DNA of 64,000 nt from Planctomycetota bacterium (GCA_016795245.1 JAEUIA010000064.1:62001-126000), one strand, 5' to 3'. Counted from the stretch's first letter, positions 17,777 to 26,959 are shown. The notes: generated by a model from the letters alone, not told the origin. A program made the numbers and translations.

Positions 17777-18721
17777 TCATTTCTTCGCGGCGTCAGGCCA
17801 GCTGACGCTGAATTCCTGCGAATCGATGCGACGGCGGCCGGCGATCGTCGTCGTGCGCGACGACACGACCGATTTCGGGATGCCGGTCGCGAGGTCGTAG
17901 ACGAAGGTCGAAGCGTCCTCGATGGCGTCGAAGCTCATGGCGGCGGCGCCTTCCGGCAGTTCCTGACCTATGCGCTTGGCGTAGGCACGAATCGAGGCGT
18001 CCAAGATCGGACCCGCGCGATCGGAGTCGATCGATTGGCGCCACTCGACGACCGCTTCGTTTGCCGCCGTGCGCAGCTCGCGCAGTTGCAGATAGGCCTT
18101 GCTCGGCAACGGTTCGCCGCCGAAGGGATTCGGCAGGCGGTCTTCGTACATATTCTTTTCGCCGACCGTCAGCGCGGCGCCCGCGGGCATATAGAACATC
18201 TGCGGATAGCTCACATACGAGGCTTGGAAGGCCGGTCCCTTCATCTCCGCCACGGCCTTTTTCAACAGCGCGAGTTGAGAGTCCTCGAGCGCACCCAGCG
18301 ATCCGAGTTCGGCGAACAGCCTCTGCGACATCTTCTCGATGTGCGCGTCCATCTCCGCGGCATTCGCGAGGCCCGTGACCGAGCCTGCAGAGTCGATCAG
18401 GAGGTCCATCCTCAGACCGTCGACGAGCGCAGTGACCTTGTCGATCAGCGCCTGGCCGACCTTCACCTCGGCGCCGGCGATGGGCTTGCCGAAGGTCCAA
18501 CGGAAGGTGTAGCCGTCTTCACGTTTGGCGATGACTTCGACGTCGATCGGCGTGCGACTCGACGCGGTCTTCTTGGGTAGGCCGTCTTCGATGTCCTCGC
18601 GCGTCTTCGTGAACTCGATGTGGTACTTCGTGCCGACGCTCCAGGAGTGCGGCAGTTGGACGACCTTGTCGTCCTCGGCTGCAACCGCTGCGCAACTCAA
18701 CGCCAGAATCGCCAGGAGCAT
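17777..18721 (-). CDS. Uncharacterised exported protein, 314 aa
   Basis: Begins with a signal peptide (LLAILALSCAAVAA, about 2-15, cleavage after AVAA). The body resembles the DUF6263-like proteins seen in planctomycetes, with alternating strands such as YHIEFTKTRED and a closing SRTTTIAGRRRIDSQEFSV, but I cannot assign it firmly. The start lies three bases from the stop of the acyltransferase gene on the same strand, so it may be the third gene of the E1-acyltransferase operon. Nothing else links it to acyl metabolism. Confidence 0.7.
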   Translation of the reverse strand: MLLAILALSCAAVAAEDDKVVQLPHSWSVGTKYHIEFTKTREDIEDGLPKKTASSRTPIDVEVIAKREDGYTFRWTFGKPIAGAEVKVGQALIDKVTALVDGLRMDLLIDSAGSVTGLANAAEMDAHIEKMSQRLFAELGSLGALEDSQLALLKKAVAEMKGPAFQASYVSYPQMFYMPAGAALTVGEKNMYEDRLPNPFGGEPLPSKAYLQLRELRTAANEAVVEWRQSIDSDRAGPILDASIRAYAKRIGQELPEGAAAMSFDAIEDASTFVYDLATGIPKSVVSSRTTTIAGRRRIDSQEFSVSWPDAAKK

Positions 18722-18724
18722 CGC

Positions 18725-19726
18725 TCACCTCCGCATCGAAACGAGGATCGGATTGTCGGAGTCTTGCACGCGTTGGAAATCGTCCTTGGAATGAACGCCG
18801 CGCCAGCCTTCGTTCACGACGACCTGCCCGCAGACGCCGCCGAGCGAATTGCCCGGGCCCGGACACACGAGATGATCGGGCGCGAATTCACGCAGCGCGA
18901 CGCGGATCGAGAGCGCGAAATCGTAGAGAGTCGTGACCTGCGCGCCGAGCGTGTATTCGCGCATCGCGGCCACATCGGCGGACCACGGCGTGTAGCGACG
19001 GCCGTGGCCGTCGATGAGCGTGACCCGCGGTCGCTGGAAATTCAGCCCGGCCAGGCTGGAGCGCGCGCGCACCGAGACGCCTTCGACCAATTGCGTGTGA
19101 TAGGCGCCGTGTTGCATCAAGCGGAACGGGTACATAGTCGCGCCGACCTTGACCTTGGGCAGCGTCGTGAGCAGATGCGCGATGCCGGCCTCGGATCCGG
19201 CGAGCACCCAATAACCACCCAGATCGATCGAGCGGAAGGCCTCGCCGTTCGAACTCGCGAGCGCGGACTCGACGCTGCGCAAGCGTTCGCCGTCAACCTT
19301 CCATTGATCGTCGACGCTCGGATAGATGATCTGTCCGCCGCCGTGTTCGGCTTGATGATCGCGCTGCAGGATCGACATCTCCTGCACCAGTTGGAACCCG
19401 TCGTCGAACGAGATCGCGCCTGCGACCGCGAGGGCCGTGTACCAGCCCATCGAGTTACCGGCGACGGCGACGCACTTGTCCTCCTGCATGCGCGCGGCCG
19501 CGTCGAGCATCGAGACGAGGTAGATGAGCGGCGACACATTCTCCGGCAGCAAGTGGACCTTGCTGTCGAACTTCGACGCGCGATCCAGCTCGAACAGCGA
19601 TACGAGGCCGCGCTCGCGCCGCAGTTCATCGGCGCGCGTCACCCAGGGATGCGCGTCGGGGAGCGAGCGCAGTGTTTTCTCGACGTAGGATCCGCGTCCA
19701 GGGCAGAGGATGGCGATGCGCTTCAC
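18725..19726 (-). CDS. FabD-like acyltransferase (ACP acyltransferase domain)
   Basis: 333 residues starting at GTG 19726-19724, which overlaps the stop of the upstream E1 gene (GTGA). The fold is that of malonyl-CoA:ACP transacylase. The opening ILCPGRGSY matches the family's first motif (usually PGQGSQ). The nucleophile elbow is GNSMGW in place of the usual GHSLGE, keeping the catalytic Ser. The second catalytic His is plausible in HGAYHTQL (family: GAFHS). The C-terminal PGPGNSLGG matches the normal PGxVL region. The elbow differs enough that the acyl substrate may not be malonyl. Coupling to a 2-oxoacid dehydrogenase hints at branched or short acyl groups made by decarboxylation of 2-oxoacids; this is inference. 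Confidence 0.82.
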   Translation of the reverse strand: MKRIAILCPGRGSYVEKTLRSLPDAHPWVTRADELRRERGLVSLFELDRASKFDSKVHLLPENVSPLIYLVSMLDAAARMQEDKCVAVAGNSMGWYTALAVAGAISFDDGFQLVQEMSILQRDHQAEHGGGQIIYPSVDDQWKVDGERLRSVESALASSNGEAFRSIDLGGYWVLAGSEAGIAHLLTTLPKVKVGATMYPFRLMQHGAYHTQLVEGVSVRARSSLAGLNFQRPRVTLIDGHGRRYTPWSADVAAMREYTLGAQVTTLYDFALSIRVALREFAPDHLVCPGPGNSLGGVCGQVVVNEGWRGVHSKDDFQRVQDSDNPILVSMRR

Positions 19727-21966
19727 GAGACGATCTCCTGCACCGCAGCCACGATGTCGTCCTGGCTGACGAGCACCGCATTCGCGGCCGATCCCAACGG
19801 CACGTAGCAGTCTGCGGCGCGCACACTGCGCAGTTTGGCACGCGTGCCTTGCTCGGCGAGGTTCGCGATGATCGCATCGGCGATGCCGGCACCCGTTGCA
19901 CGGCATTCGTCGACGACGAGGACCTTGCCGCATTCGTCGGCGTGCTTGCGCACGGCGTCGAAGGGCAGCGGCGCGAGCCAGCGCAGGTCCAAGACGCGGA
20001 TTTTCAGGCCTTTCTCGCGCTCCAGCATGCGCGCCACGCGCAGCGACAGGCGCAGACCGTTGGCGTAGCTCACGATCAAGAGGTCCTTGTTCTGCGGACC
20101 GTACACGCCGACGTCGCCCGGCAGTAGCACAGATGCGGGATCCCTCGAAGGCGGCGGATAATCCGTCAACCAACCGTTGTCGCCGTCCTCGTGCAGGTCC
20201 TTCTCGTGGAACAGCGCGATCGGTTCGACGACGCAGACGACACGGCCGCACTCCTTGGCCGTTGCCACCGCGCCGCGCAGGATCCGAGCGGCGTCGTCTC
20301 CGCGCGACGGCACGGCCAGCATCAAACCCGGGATGTCGCGCAGCGCGCCGATGGAATTGTCGTTGTGGAAGTGGCCGCCGAAACCCTTCTGGTAGGCGAG
20401 CCCTTGCACGCGCACAACCATGGGGTTCGTGAATTGCCCGGCCGAGAAATACGAGAGTGAGCAAGCCTCGCCGCGCAATTGGTCGAGCGCGTTGTGCAAG
20501 TACGCCAGGTACTGGATCTCGGGCAGCGGCAAGAACCCGACGTGCGCCGTACCCTGAGCGAAGCCGAGGATGGTCGTCTCGTCGAGCAGGGTGTCGAAGA
20601 CGCGCGCGAGGCCGAAGCGCTTCTGCAGACCCTGCGTCACGCCGTACACGCCGCCCTTCTTGGCGGTGTCTTCGCCGAAGATCAGAGTCTCCGGGTACTG
20701 CAACATCACGTCGTGCAGGGCGGCGTTGATCTGCGCGGCCATGGTGCGTTTCGCGACGCTCTTCGCGTGCTCGGGCAGCGCTTCACCGAAACACTCGCGG
20801 CGCACCTCCGGGCTGACGACGCGCGCGGCGCGTGCGCGCACGGCGGCCTCGTTCCAGGGCGCGAGCGGCGCTGCGATCTCCGCTCGCTGAACCAGTCGCG
20901 GCCGGCGCACGGCTTCGACGGAGGCGGCGGCGACACGCTCGCGCGTTTCGCGGACGATGTCGGCCAGTTCCTGCGGCTCCGCGGCGCCGCTCTCGATCAA
21001 GAATTGCGCGTTGCGGAGGATCGGGTCGCGCGCTTCGAGCGCTTCGATCTGTTCGAGCGAGTGGTAGGTAGTCTCGACGTCGCTGCCGGCGTGGCCCCAG
21101 AGACGTGTGGTCTTCAAGTGCAAGAACGTCGGTCTGCGCGTTCCGCGACAGAACTCGACCGCGGCCTTACAGGCTTCCCACACGGACGGAAGCTCCCCGT
21201 CTGCGCGGAAGTACTGCAGGTGGCCCTGGTTCGCGTACGTCTCCTCGATCCAACCGTGCGGCGTTTCGACCGAAATGCCGATGCCGTTGTCTTCGCACAC
21301 GAACAGGATGGGCAACGGCCTGCCACGACGGTTCACGAACCGAGCCGCGTTGAAACCCGCGAGCGCCGTGCAGTGGTTCGCCGACGCGTCGCCGAAGCTC
21401 GCCATCACGATGGTGTCGATGGGCAAGCCGGTGTCGAAAGTCAGGCGCCGTCCACGCGCGATCGCCATAGCGAGACCAACGGCCTTGGGCAGGTGCGATG
21501 CGATTGTCGACGTCTGCGGAGGAACCCAGAGGCGCCGGCTGCCCCAGACCTTGTGTCGACCGCGGCTGATCGGGTCGTCCTTCGACGCGACGAGCGACAG
21601 CAGCGAATCGAAGTTGGGCGTGACGTCGGGCGCGAGGCGCGAGCGCGCCATCATGAAGCCGCCCGAGCGATAGTGCAGGAAACACGGGTCCTCGAGGCGC
21701 AAGAGTGCACCGACGACCGCGTTGTTCTCGTGGCCCGCGCTCGAGATGGTGTAGAAACCCAGGCCCTTGCGCTTCAGTTCGCGCGCTTCGACGTCGAGCG
21801 CGCGCGAGAGGACCTGATCCTCGAACAGTTCGATCGCCTTGCGCGCCGTCAAGCTGCTGCCGGACGACACCACGTCCTCGGGCCGCAACCGGACGGCGCT
21901 CGAAGTGGCGCTGGAGAGGTAGGAATCGAGCCTCTGCTCGACGACGGCGACGCGGTTCGTAGACAA
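19723..21966 (-). CDS. Fused alpha/beta 2-oxoacid dehydrogenase E1 (thiamine diphosphate)
   Basis: 747 residues. The alpha part (about 30-370) carries the ThDP/Mg2+ motif beginning GDASANH and ending EDNGIG about 25 residues later. The beta part (about 410-745) has the usual IFGEDTAKKGGVYGVT opening, the FDTLLDE segment, and the transketolase C-terminal domain from about 625. In branched-chain 2-oxoacid and pyruvate dehydrogenases the two are normally separate genes, although single-chain versions are known. No E2 or E3 gene is in the window. The last base pairs overlap the acyltransferase start. The enzyme probably decarboxylates a branched-chain 2-oxoacid; the acceptor is unknown. Confidence 0.88.
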   Translation of the reverse strand: MSTNRVAVVEQRLDSYLSSATSSAVRLRPEDVVSSGSSLTARKAIELFEDQVLSRALDVEARELKRKGLGFYTISSAGHENNAVVGALLRLEDPCFLHYRSGGFMMARSRLAPDVTPNFDSLLSLVASKDDPISRGRHKVWGSRRLWVPPQTSTIASHLPKAVGLAMAIARGRRLTFDTGLPIDTIVMASFGDASANHCTALAGFNAARFVNRRGRPLPILFVCEDNGIGISVETPHGWIEETYANQGHLQYFRADGELPSVWEACKAAVEFCRGTRRPTFLHLKTTRLWGHAGSDVETTYHSLEQIEALEARDPILRNAQFLIESGAAEPQELADIVRETRERVAAASVEAVRRPRLVQRAEIAAPLAPWNEAAVRARAARVVSPEVRRECFGEALPEHAKSVAKRTMAAQINAALHDVMLQYPETLIFGEDTAKKGGVYGVTQGLQKRFGLARVFDTLLDETTILGFAQGTAHVGFLPLPEIQYLAYLHNALDQLRGEACSLSYFSAGQFTNPMVVRVQGLAYQKGFGGHFHNDNSIGALRDIPGLMLAVPSRGDDAARILRGAVATAKECGRVVCVVEPIALFHEKDLHEDGDNGWLTDYPPPSRDPASVLLPGDVGVYGPQNKDLLIVSYANGLRLSLRVARMLEREKGLKIRVLDLRWLAPLPFDAVRKHADECGKVLVVDECRATGAGIADAIIANLAEQGTRAKLRSVRAADCYVPLGSAANAVLVSQDDIVAAVQEIVS

Positions 21967-22045
21967 GTGGGGGAGTCTCTAAGCGGGATCGAGCGAGCGA
22001 ATCAGCGTATCCGTGCCGGCGTAGAGCGTCCATCCGTCGTGCCCA

Positions 22046-22306
22046 GGCGTGGTGTTGCGCGCTCCGAACCCCGATCCCTTCCCGCCTCCAAACCTCCAGG
22101 TTCGCCGCCGTGTCGGATTCTGTGAATACGGTGCCAGAGCAGTTTCTTCATACTTTGCCGGCGGCCGTTGCCGGACAGTCAGGCGATTCGCGGCGAAGTA
22201 TGAAGAAACTGCTCTGGCACCGTATTTCACAGAAACCGACACGGCGGCGAACCTGGAGGTTTGGAGGCGGGAAGGGATCGGGGTTCGGAGCGCGCAACAC
22301 CACGCC
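22046..22306. mobile_element. Long imperfect palindrome, MITE-like
   Basis: Two arms of about 113 bases run inward from GGCGTGGTGTTGCGCGC (left, 22046) and its complement ending at 22306. They meet around a roughly 30-base centre (22161-22190). The arms differ by only a few substitutions and one or two single-base insertions (for example near 22117 on the left and 22226 on the right). No reading frame inside looks like a protein gene. It lies between the E1 gene and an Ada-type gene. Such full-length snap-back palindromes are typical of MITEs or other small non-autonomous elements. No clear target-site duplication was found, and no second copy was noticed in the window. Confidence 0.6.
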
Positions 22307-22381
22307 AGGACGAGGCATCATTCTGAATGCCGTGTCCAATCCGCGGTGGCGCTCCTGAGCGCTGCGGTTACCGTTGCGTGC

Positions 22382-23446
22382 GTGGCGACCCTTCCGCGAG
22401 AAACCGAGCTGTACCGAGCGCTCAGCGAGCGCGACGTCAGCTACGACGGACTGTTTTTCTTCGCGGTGAAGACCACAGGCGTCTTCTGTCGTCCAACATG
22501 TCCGGCGCGCACACCGCGGCGCGAGAACGTGATCTTCTTCACGCACGCGAACGAGGCTGAACGCGCCGGGTTCAGGGCCTGCAAGCGTTGCACTCCGCTG
22601 ACGCCTTCGGGGAGTCACCCGATCTGGGTCGAGCGGTTGATGCAACGTGTCGAGGAAGACAAGCGCGCACAGCGATCACGTCTTTGCGACGAAGAGTTGC
22701 GCGCAATGGGATGCGATCCGGTCCATGCGCGGCGCTACTTCAAGGAGCACTTTGGGATGACGTTTCATGCCTACCAACGGACGCTGTGGCTCGCGAGTGC
22801 ACAGGACGAACTCGCCCGCGGGACGGCGACGAGTCGAGTCGCGCTCGATTCCGGCTTCGAGTCCGAAAGCGGATTTCGCGCTGCGTTCACGCGCCTGTTC
22901 GGCGCTCCGCCGACGAAGGTGTCGGGTGGGCGCACGATCTCGGCGGCACTCGTTTCGACTCCGATCGGTGCCCTCATCGCGGCCGCGCTGCCGGATCGCA
23001 TCTGCATGCTCGATTTCACCGACCGCGCGGCGATCCTGGATCAGACGGCCGCACTGCGGCGCTGGTACGACGAGCCGATCCTGCCGGGAACGAATGCAGC
23101 ACTCGAACAGCTGCGCGAAGAGCTCTCCGAGTACTTCGCCGGCACGCGCACGCGCTTCGACGTCAAGGTCGCCGTCACCGGCACACCGTTCCAAGAAGCG
23201 GTCTGGAACGCCCTGCTCGCGATTCCCTACGGCGAAACGCGCTCGTACGAGGACATCGCGCTCTCGCTGGGCAAGCCCGGCGCCCAACGTGCCGTCGGCA
23301 AGGCCAACGGCGACAACCGCATCGCCGTGCTCATTCCCTGCCACCGCGTGGTCGAAAAAGGCGGCGCCTTGCGCGGCTACGCCGGCGGCTTGTGGCGCAA
23401 ACAGCGGTTGCTCGAGCTGGAGAGCGACCACGCGGCATCGCGCTGA
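22382..23446 (+). CDS. ada: Ada-like bifunctional regulator and O6-methylguanine-DNA methyltransferase
   Basis: 354 residues from a GTG; the frame is open further upstream into the palindrome, but that part lacks family similarity. The N-terminal zinc domain has Cys36, Cys40, Cys67 and Cys70 (VFCRPTC and ACKRC), as in Ada, where the first cysteine accepts methyl groups from phosphotriesters. An AraC-type helix-turn-helix region lies at about 80-170, and the C-terminal alkyltransferase domain has active-site Cys320 in IPCHRV. This is the full Ada architecture, so it probably both repairs alkylated DNA and activates its own regulon. The start codon is uncertain. Confidence 0.9.
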   Translation: MATLPRETELYRALSERDVSYDGLFFFAVKTTGVFCRPTCPARTPRRENVIFFTHANEAERAGFRACKRCTPLTPSGSHPIWVERLMQRVEEDKRAQRSRLCDEELRAMGCDPVHARRYFKEHFGMTFHAYQRTLWLASAQDELARGTATSRVALDSGFESESGFRAAFTRLFGAPPTKVSGGRTISAALVSTPIGALIAAALPDRICMLDFTDRAAILDQTAALRRWYDEPILPGTNAALEQLREELSEYFAGTRTRFDVKVAVTGTPFQEAVWNALLAIPYGETRSYEDIALSLGKPGAQRAVGKANGDNRIAVLIPCHRVVEKGGALRGYAGGLWRKQRLLELESDHAASR

Positions 23447-23461
23447 CGCGAGGCGCCAGGC

Positions 23462-25570
23462 TCAGGCCTTCCAGCCCGAGCGCAGGATCGTGACGTTGCT
23501 CGCGGCGGCGGCGTAGTCCTCGGCGGACAGCGGCGCCACTTCGTCGCTACCCGAGCCGCCGGTGCGACTCGCGGGGATTGTCGTGTAGAGCGCGCGTTGC
23601 ATGTACTCGCCGAAGAAGGCGCGTTCGCGTTCGGCGATGTGCTCGACGTCGAAGCGCGGCTTTTCGCGCATGCCGGCGATGTGCGCGACGGGCGGCGTCG
23701 CGAGGGCGCCCTTCGAAGCGGCGCCGGCTTTCTGGAAGTGATTGCGGAACGCGCGCGGGCCGAACTCGAGGAAGTGCAGGAACGAATGGTGCGTCGAATT
23801 CGCGCCGGCCCACGGGTAGGGGTGCAGTTCCCAGGCGGAGGCGACGCGCTCGATCTCGCGCTCGATCCGCGTGTTCGAATCGGCGTTGCGGCGCCCGTTT
23901 TTCTGCGTGAACAGCGCGTACAGGCGCAGGTCGTCGCCGGAAGCGTAGTAGATCTTGCGCACGCCGTAGCGCAGCGGGTCCTGCGCGATGTCGGAGCCGT
24001 TCTCGAGGCCGAACTGACCGACGATGAACAAGTCGATGAACTCCTGCTGTTCCTCGATCCACTGCACCGTCTCCAACGCTTCGTCTACGGATTCGTCGGG
24101 GTGGTCGGTGAACGTCATCCACTCCGTCGCGACGCCGGCTTCGTGGAACGCACGATTGACCGTCGTCATCGTCGCGCGGTCGCAGCCCTTCTGCATCAAG
24201 CTCAAGATCCGGTCCGAACCGCTCTCGATGCCGAATGCGGCCGAACGTAGGCCCGAATCGAACAGCAACTTGCAGCGCTCGGGCGTGAAGTACTTCTCGA
24301 TCTTGAGGTCGCTCGACCAGCGGATCTTGACGCCCTTTTCGATCAAGGCCTCGGCCAGCTTCACCGCGTACTTCGGCGAGAGCACGTCGCACGAGATGTA
24401 GAAATTCTTCACGCCGTAGCGCCGCGAAAGCTGTCCCAGTTCGGACGCCGCGCGATCGGCCGGGATCTCGCGGTAGCTCGCGGTCGCCGTCTCAGTCAGG
24501 CCGTAGTAGCAGAACGAACACTTGCCCCAGTAGCAGCCGCGCGTCGGCGCGTAGAGCAGCGTGCGACTCGGCGCCCAGTAGCGATCCAGGTCGAGGTCCG
24601 AGTAATCGGGCGCAACCGCGTCTTCCATGTCCAGCGACCAGCGCGGACCGATGCGCGGAGTCTTCGCGATCGGATCGAGCGTCATGAGATTCGGAACGTC
24701 GGCGAGCAGAGCGAAACGCGCCGCCGGTGTCGCCCTGCGCCACTCGTCCAGGCGCGGCAAGAGCTGCGCCAGCGTCTCTTCGCCCTCGAACAAACCGATG
24801 CCGTCGGCGAAGGACAAGAGCCGCACGCGCAGCTCTTCCTCCATGTGAATCGCGACTTGGTGGATGCACGGCCCGCCCAGCGCGATGAACGCGTGCGGCG
24901 CGCGCGCTTTCAGGAAACGGCACAAATACAGGGCTTCCGGGATCTGCGAGGGGAACACGACCGACACGCCGATGAAGCCGGTGTCCGCGAGCTCGCAATT
25001 CGGCAGCGTGCCTGCGTCCCAATCCCATTCCTCCGCACCCTTGAACCAGCCCTGGTAGAACGCGTCGAGCGGGCTCTTCTTCTTGGCGCAGTACTCGTCC
25101 AGCAGGTCGAAGCTCCACGGCAGCACGCCGTGCGACGCCACGTTGAATCCGAAGCGATACGGGTAATTCGCGGCCGACAGTGCTTCGAAGGCCATCTCGA
25201 CGTGACGGCGCGCGAGCGCGTAGTGCGAAGCGTCGTAGAACAACTCGCGCGTCTGGAACACCGTGATCGGAGACGGGTCCGCACCGACCGCGTGCTCGAT
25301 CGACGGTCGCGCGGCGACGAGCGCGCGAAACTCACGCTGCTCGTGGAAATCGAGGCCCTGACTGCGATTCAAATCGACGAACCGCGAGCCGATGCGGCGC
25401 GCGATATCACGCAGCGTCTCGTGGTCCATCAACCAGTGCGCCGCCTCCAAGTTCAGGTCCACGACGCGCGCGTCCAGTCCGCGCTTCTTCAGGCACGCCT
25501 TCAGGGTGGGCAGGCTGAGGTACGGCTGAGTCGGATCCGCGAACGGCGGGTGTAAGAGCAGTGCTTCCAT
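23462..25570 (-). CDS. B12-binding domain radical SAM protein, substrate unknown
   Basis: 702 residues. The N-terminal half (about 1-300) contains a B12-binding-like Rossmann domain (ALLLHPPFADP at the start, then FIGVSVVFPSQIPEALYL). The radical SAM core starts near 335 with the cluster motif GCYWGKCSFC: Cys346, Cys351 and Cys354. This is a Cx4Cx2C spacing rather than the usual Cx3Cx2C. The SAM-binding glycine region and the TIM-barrel strands (FYISCDVLSP, AAFGIESGSDRILSLM) follow. The last 150 residues are a helical extension. Cobalamin-dependent radical enzymes often methylate unactivated carbons or act in natural product or lipid pathways. No neighbour reveals the substrate. Confidence 0.88.
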   Translation of the reverse strand: MEALLLHPPFADPTQPYLSLPTLKACLKKRGLDARVVDLNLEAAHWLMDHETLRDIARRIGSRFVDLNRSQGLDFHEQREFRALVAARPSIEHAVGADPSPITVFQTRELFYDASHYALARRHVEMAFEALSAANYPYRFGFNVASHGVLPWSFDLLDEYCAKKKSPLDAFYQGWFKGAEEWDWDAGTLPNCELADTGFIGVSVVFPSQIPEALYLCRFLKARAPHAFIALGGPCIHQVAIHMEEELRVRLLSFADGIGLFEGEETLAQLLPRLDEWRRATPAARFALLADVPNLMTLDPIAKTPRIGPRWSLDMEDAVAPDYSDLDLDRYWAPSRTLLYAPTRGCYWGKCSFCYYGLTETATASYREIPADRAASELGQLSRRYGVKNFYISCDVLSPKYAVKLAEALIEKGVKIRWSSDLKIEKYFTPERCKLLFDSGLRSAAFGIESGSDRILSLMQKGCDRATMTTVNRAFHEAGVATEWMTFTDHPDESVDEALETVQWIEEQQEFIDLFIVGQFGLENGSDIAQDPLRYGVRKIYYASGDDLRLYALFTQKNGRRNADSNTRIEREIERVASAWELHPYPWAGANSTHHSFLHFLEFGPRAFRNHFQKAGAASKGALATPPVAHIAGMREKPRFDVEHIAERERAFFGEYMQRALYTTIPASRTGGSGSDEVAPLSAEDYAAAASNVTILRSGWKA

Positions 25571-25989
25571 GCTTCGGATCCAGCGTCCGAGCCGCGCATC
25601 CTAACAGGCGCGTCGTCGCACCCCGCGCACATGGGAATCTCTTCATCTCGCGCGAGTTCGCGAGATCCCGGAGAAGGAAAAGATCCAGGTTTCCGCCTTC
25701 ATGTACAATCGCCCTGCCGGATGCGAGCCGCAGAACTCGCTCGGGCCCGCTGCACGGGAACCCCGTCAGCGGACTGGCAGAGCGAACCCAAGCGTCTCCG
25801 ATTCGAGGCAAACGAGTGCGAGCAGGCCCCACGCGGGCCCGGGCGCATTCGTCGAGGCGAGACCCTGGCAGGATCGCGGGTGCAACACGCGCCCGCGCGA
25901 GAACCAGTGTCTCACGTCGTGCCGCGATGAGGCCGGCGCTGCCGTGCGCACCGATCCTCGAGACACCTAGACCCCCACCCCTGGAGACC
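25571..25989. other. Intergenic promoter region upstream of the tad locus
   Basis: About 420 bases without a gene I can support; the overlapping open frames have Arg/Pro-rich shadow composition. It holds an 8-bp-arm inverted repeat, ATCTCGCG-CGAGTT-CGCGAGAT, at 25645-25666. A TACAAT -10-like box follows at 25704-25709, oriented towards the pilus genes, with no clear -35. The same TACAATC box, followed a few bases on by CCTGCCCGG-type sequence, occurs upstream of the pilin gene at 37214. The region also serves the divergent radical SAM gene, so it could hold two promoters. Confidence 0.5.
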
Positions 25990-26907
25990 ATGAAAACGCT
26001 GAGAATCCAATCACGCGTGCACGCGTCCACGGCGCAAGCCGGTTCGGTGCTGGTCGAATTCGCCTTCATCGCGTTCGCGTTCTATCTGCTGTTCGCGGGG
26101 ACGATCGAACTGGGGCGGATGATCACGGTGTCCCAGGCGATTCAAAACGCCGCGCGCGTCGGAGCGCGCGAGTTGGCGCTCGTGCCGTTGCCGCCGACCA
26201 TGACGTTCGAGGAAGCCATCTATCCTACGGTCGAGCCACTAACTCCTGATCAGCAGAAGGTGCGCGATCGCATCTTCGATCCATTCAAGCTTGCGGTGGA
26301 TGTCTCTGCAGGAGAGCCCAATGTCGACGCATGGCCCATCATCAACCGGATGCTGTACCCGGTCATGATCCGGTCAAGAGTCGGCACACAGGACTTCCTC
26401 CACTTCCCAGGCGCCATCCTCCAAGTCCCTGGGAATCGCTATACCGTCGGTGTTCCAAAGGTGGTCTCACGCGACCCGACTGGTGTCGAGACGATCCGGT
26501 GGTTGCGGGTGGTTGAAGAGGTGCGGTCCAACCCGAGCGACCTGAACTCGGGACCATTCAGTTTGGCCTCCAGTGGACCTGAGCGTGGATTGGTCGCTTT
26601 GAGGATCAACTGTCCCTACCAAGCCACCACGATGACCGCCTTCCGGGTTGAGGGCGGTGGACCCAGCATGACCCCGATCGAGGCCCACGACGGGGCCGTG
26701 ACGGCCGTCAACGCCGCGCCTGAGAACGGCTCCGCGGTGGCTATCACCCCTCCACCTTCAGGTGAAGCGGGTAACAACAGCACCGGTTGGTTCAACTCCG
26801 GCCCCTACGGCCTGGGCAGCATGGAAGCGATGGGCAAGCAGGTCCGTCCCTTCCGCCGCCTGATCTCGAGCCAGTCCCTCTTCCGCCGCGAAGTTTTCGC
26901 CCAGTAG
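25990..26907 (+). CDS. tadE: TadE-like pilus assembly protein
   Basis: 305 residues from ATG 25990. The N-terminus has the TadE/pseudopilin pattern: a basic stretch, then GSVLVEFAFIAFAFYLLFAG, a hydrophobic helix (about 20-40) with a Glu near its start, then MITVSQAIQNAARVGAREL as in TadE/F. The long C-terminal domain (about 60-305) is periplasmic and has low similarity to known members. Codon choice in the middle of the gene (about 26220-26760) is less GC-biased than in neighbouring genes. TadE-like pseudopilins associate with the Flp pilus apparatus and may be processed by the prepilin peptidase, which is not encoded here. Confidence 0.8.
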   Translation: MKTLRIQSRVHASTAQAGSVLVEFAFIAFAFYLLFAGTIELGRMITVSQAIQNAARVGARELALVPLPPTMTFEEAIYPTVEPLTPDQQKVRDRIFDPFKLAVDVSAGEPNVDAWPIINRMLYPVMIRSRVGTQDFLHFPGAILQVPGNRYTVGVPKVVSRDPTGVETIRWLRVVEEVRSNPSDLNSGPFSLASSGPERGLVALRINCPYQATTMTAFRVEGGGPSMTPIEAHDGAVTAVNAAPENGSAVAITPPPSGEAGNNSTGWFNSGPYGLGSMEAMGKQVRPFRRLISSQSLFRREVFAQ

Positions 26908-26959
26908 CCCGCCTTTCTTACGGATCCAGAAGACGCCCCCTTCCCTCACGCCCTTCACC

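Noticed and set aside
22049..22381. Extended N-terminus of the Ada-type gene reaching into the palindrome.
   Set aside because: The extra residues come from the palindromic element and have no Ada similarity; a GTG at 22382 gives the normal family N-terminus.
25571..25989. Protein coding in the open frame upstream of tadE.
   Set aside because: The reading frame is Arg/Pro/Ser-rich, has no family similarity and is interrupted by promoter-like features; only the part from 25990 shows the TadE pattern.
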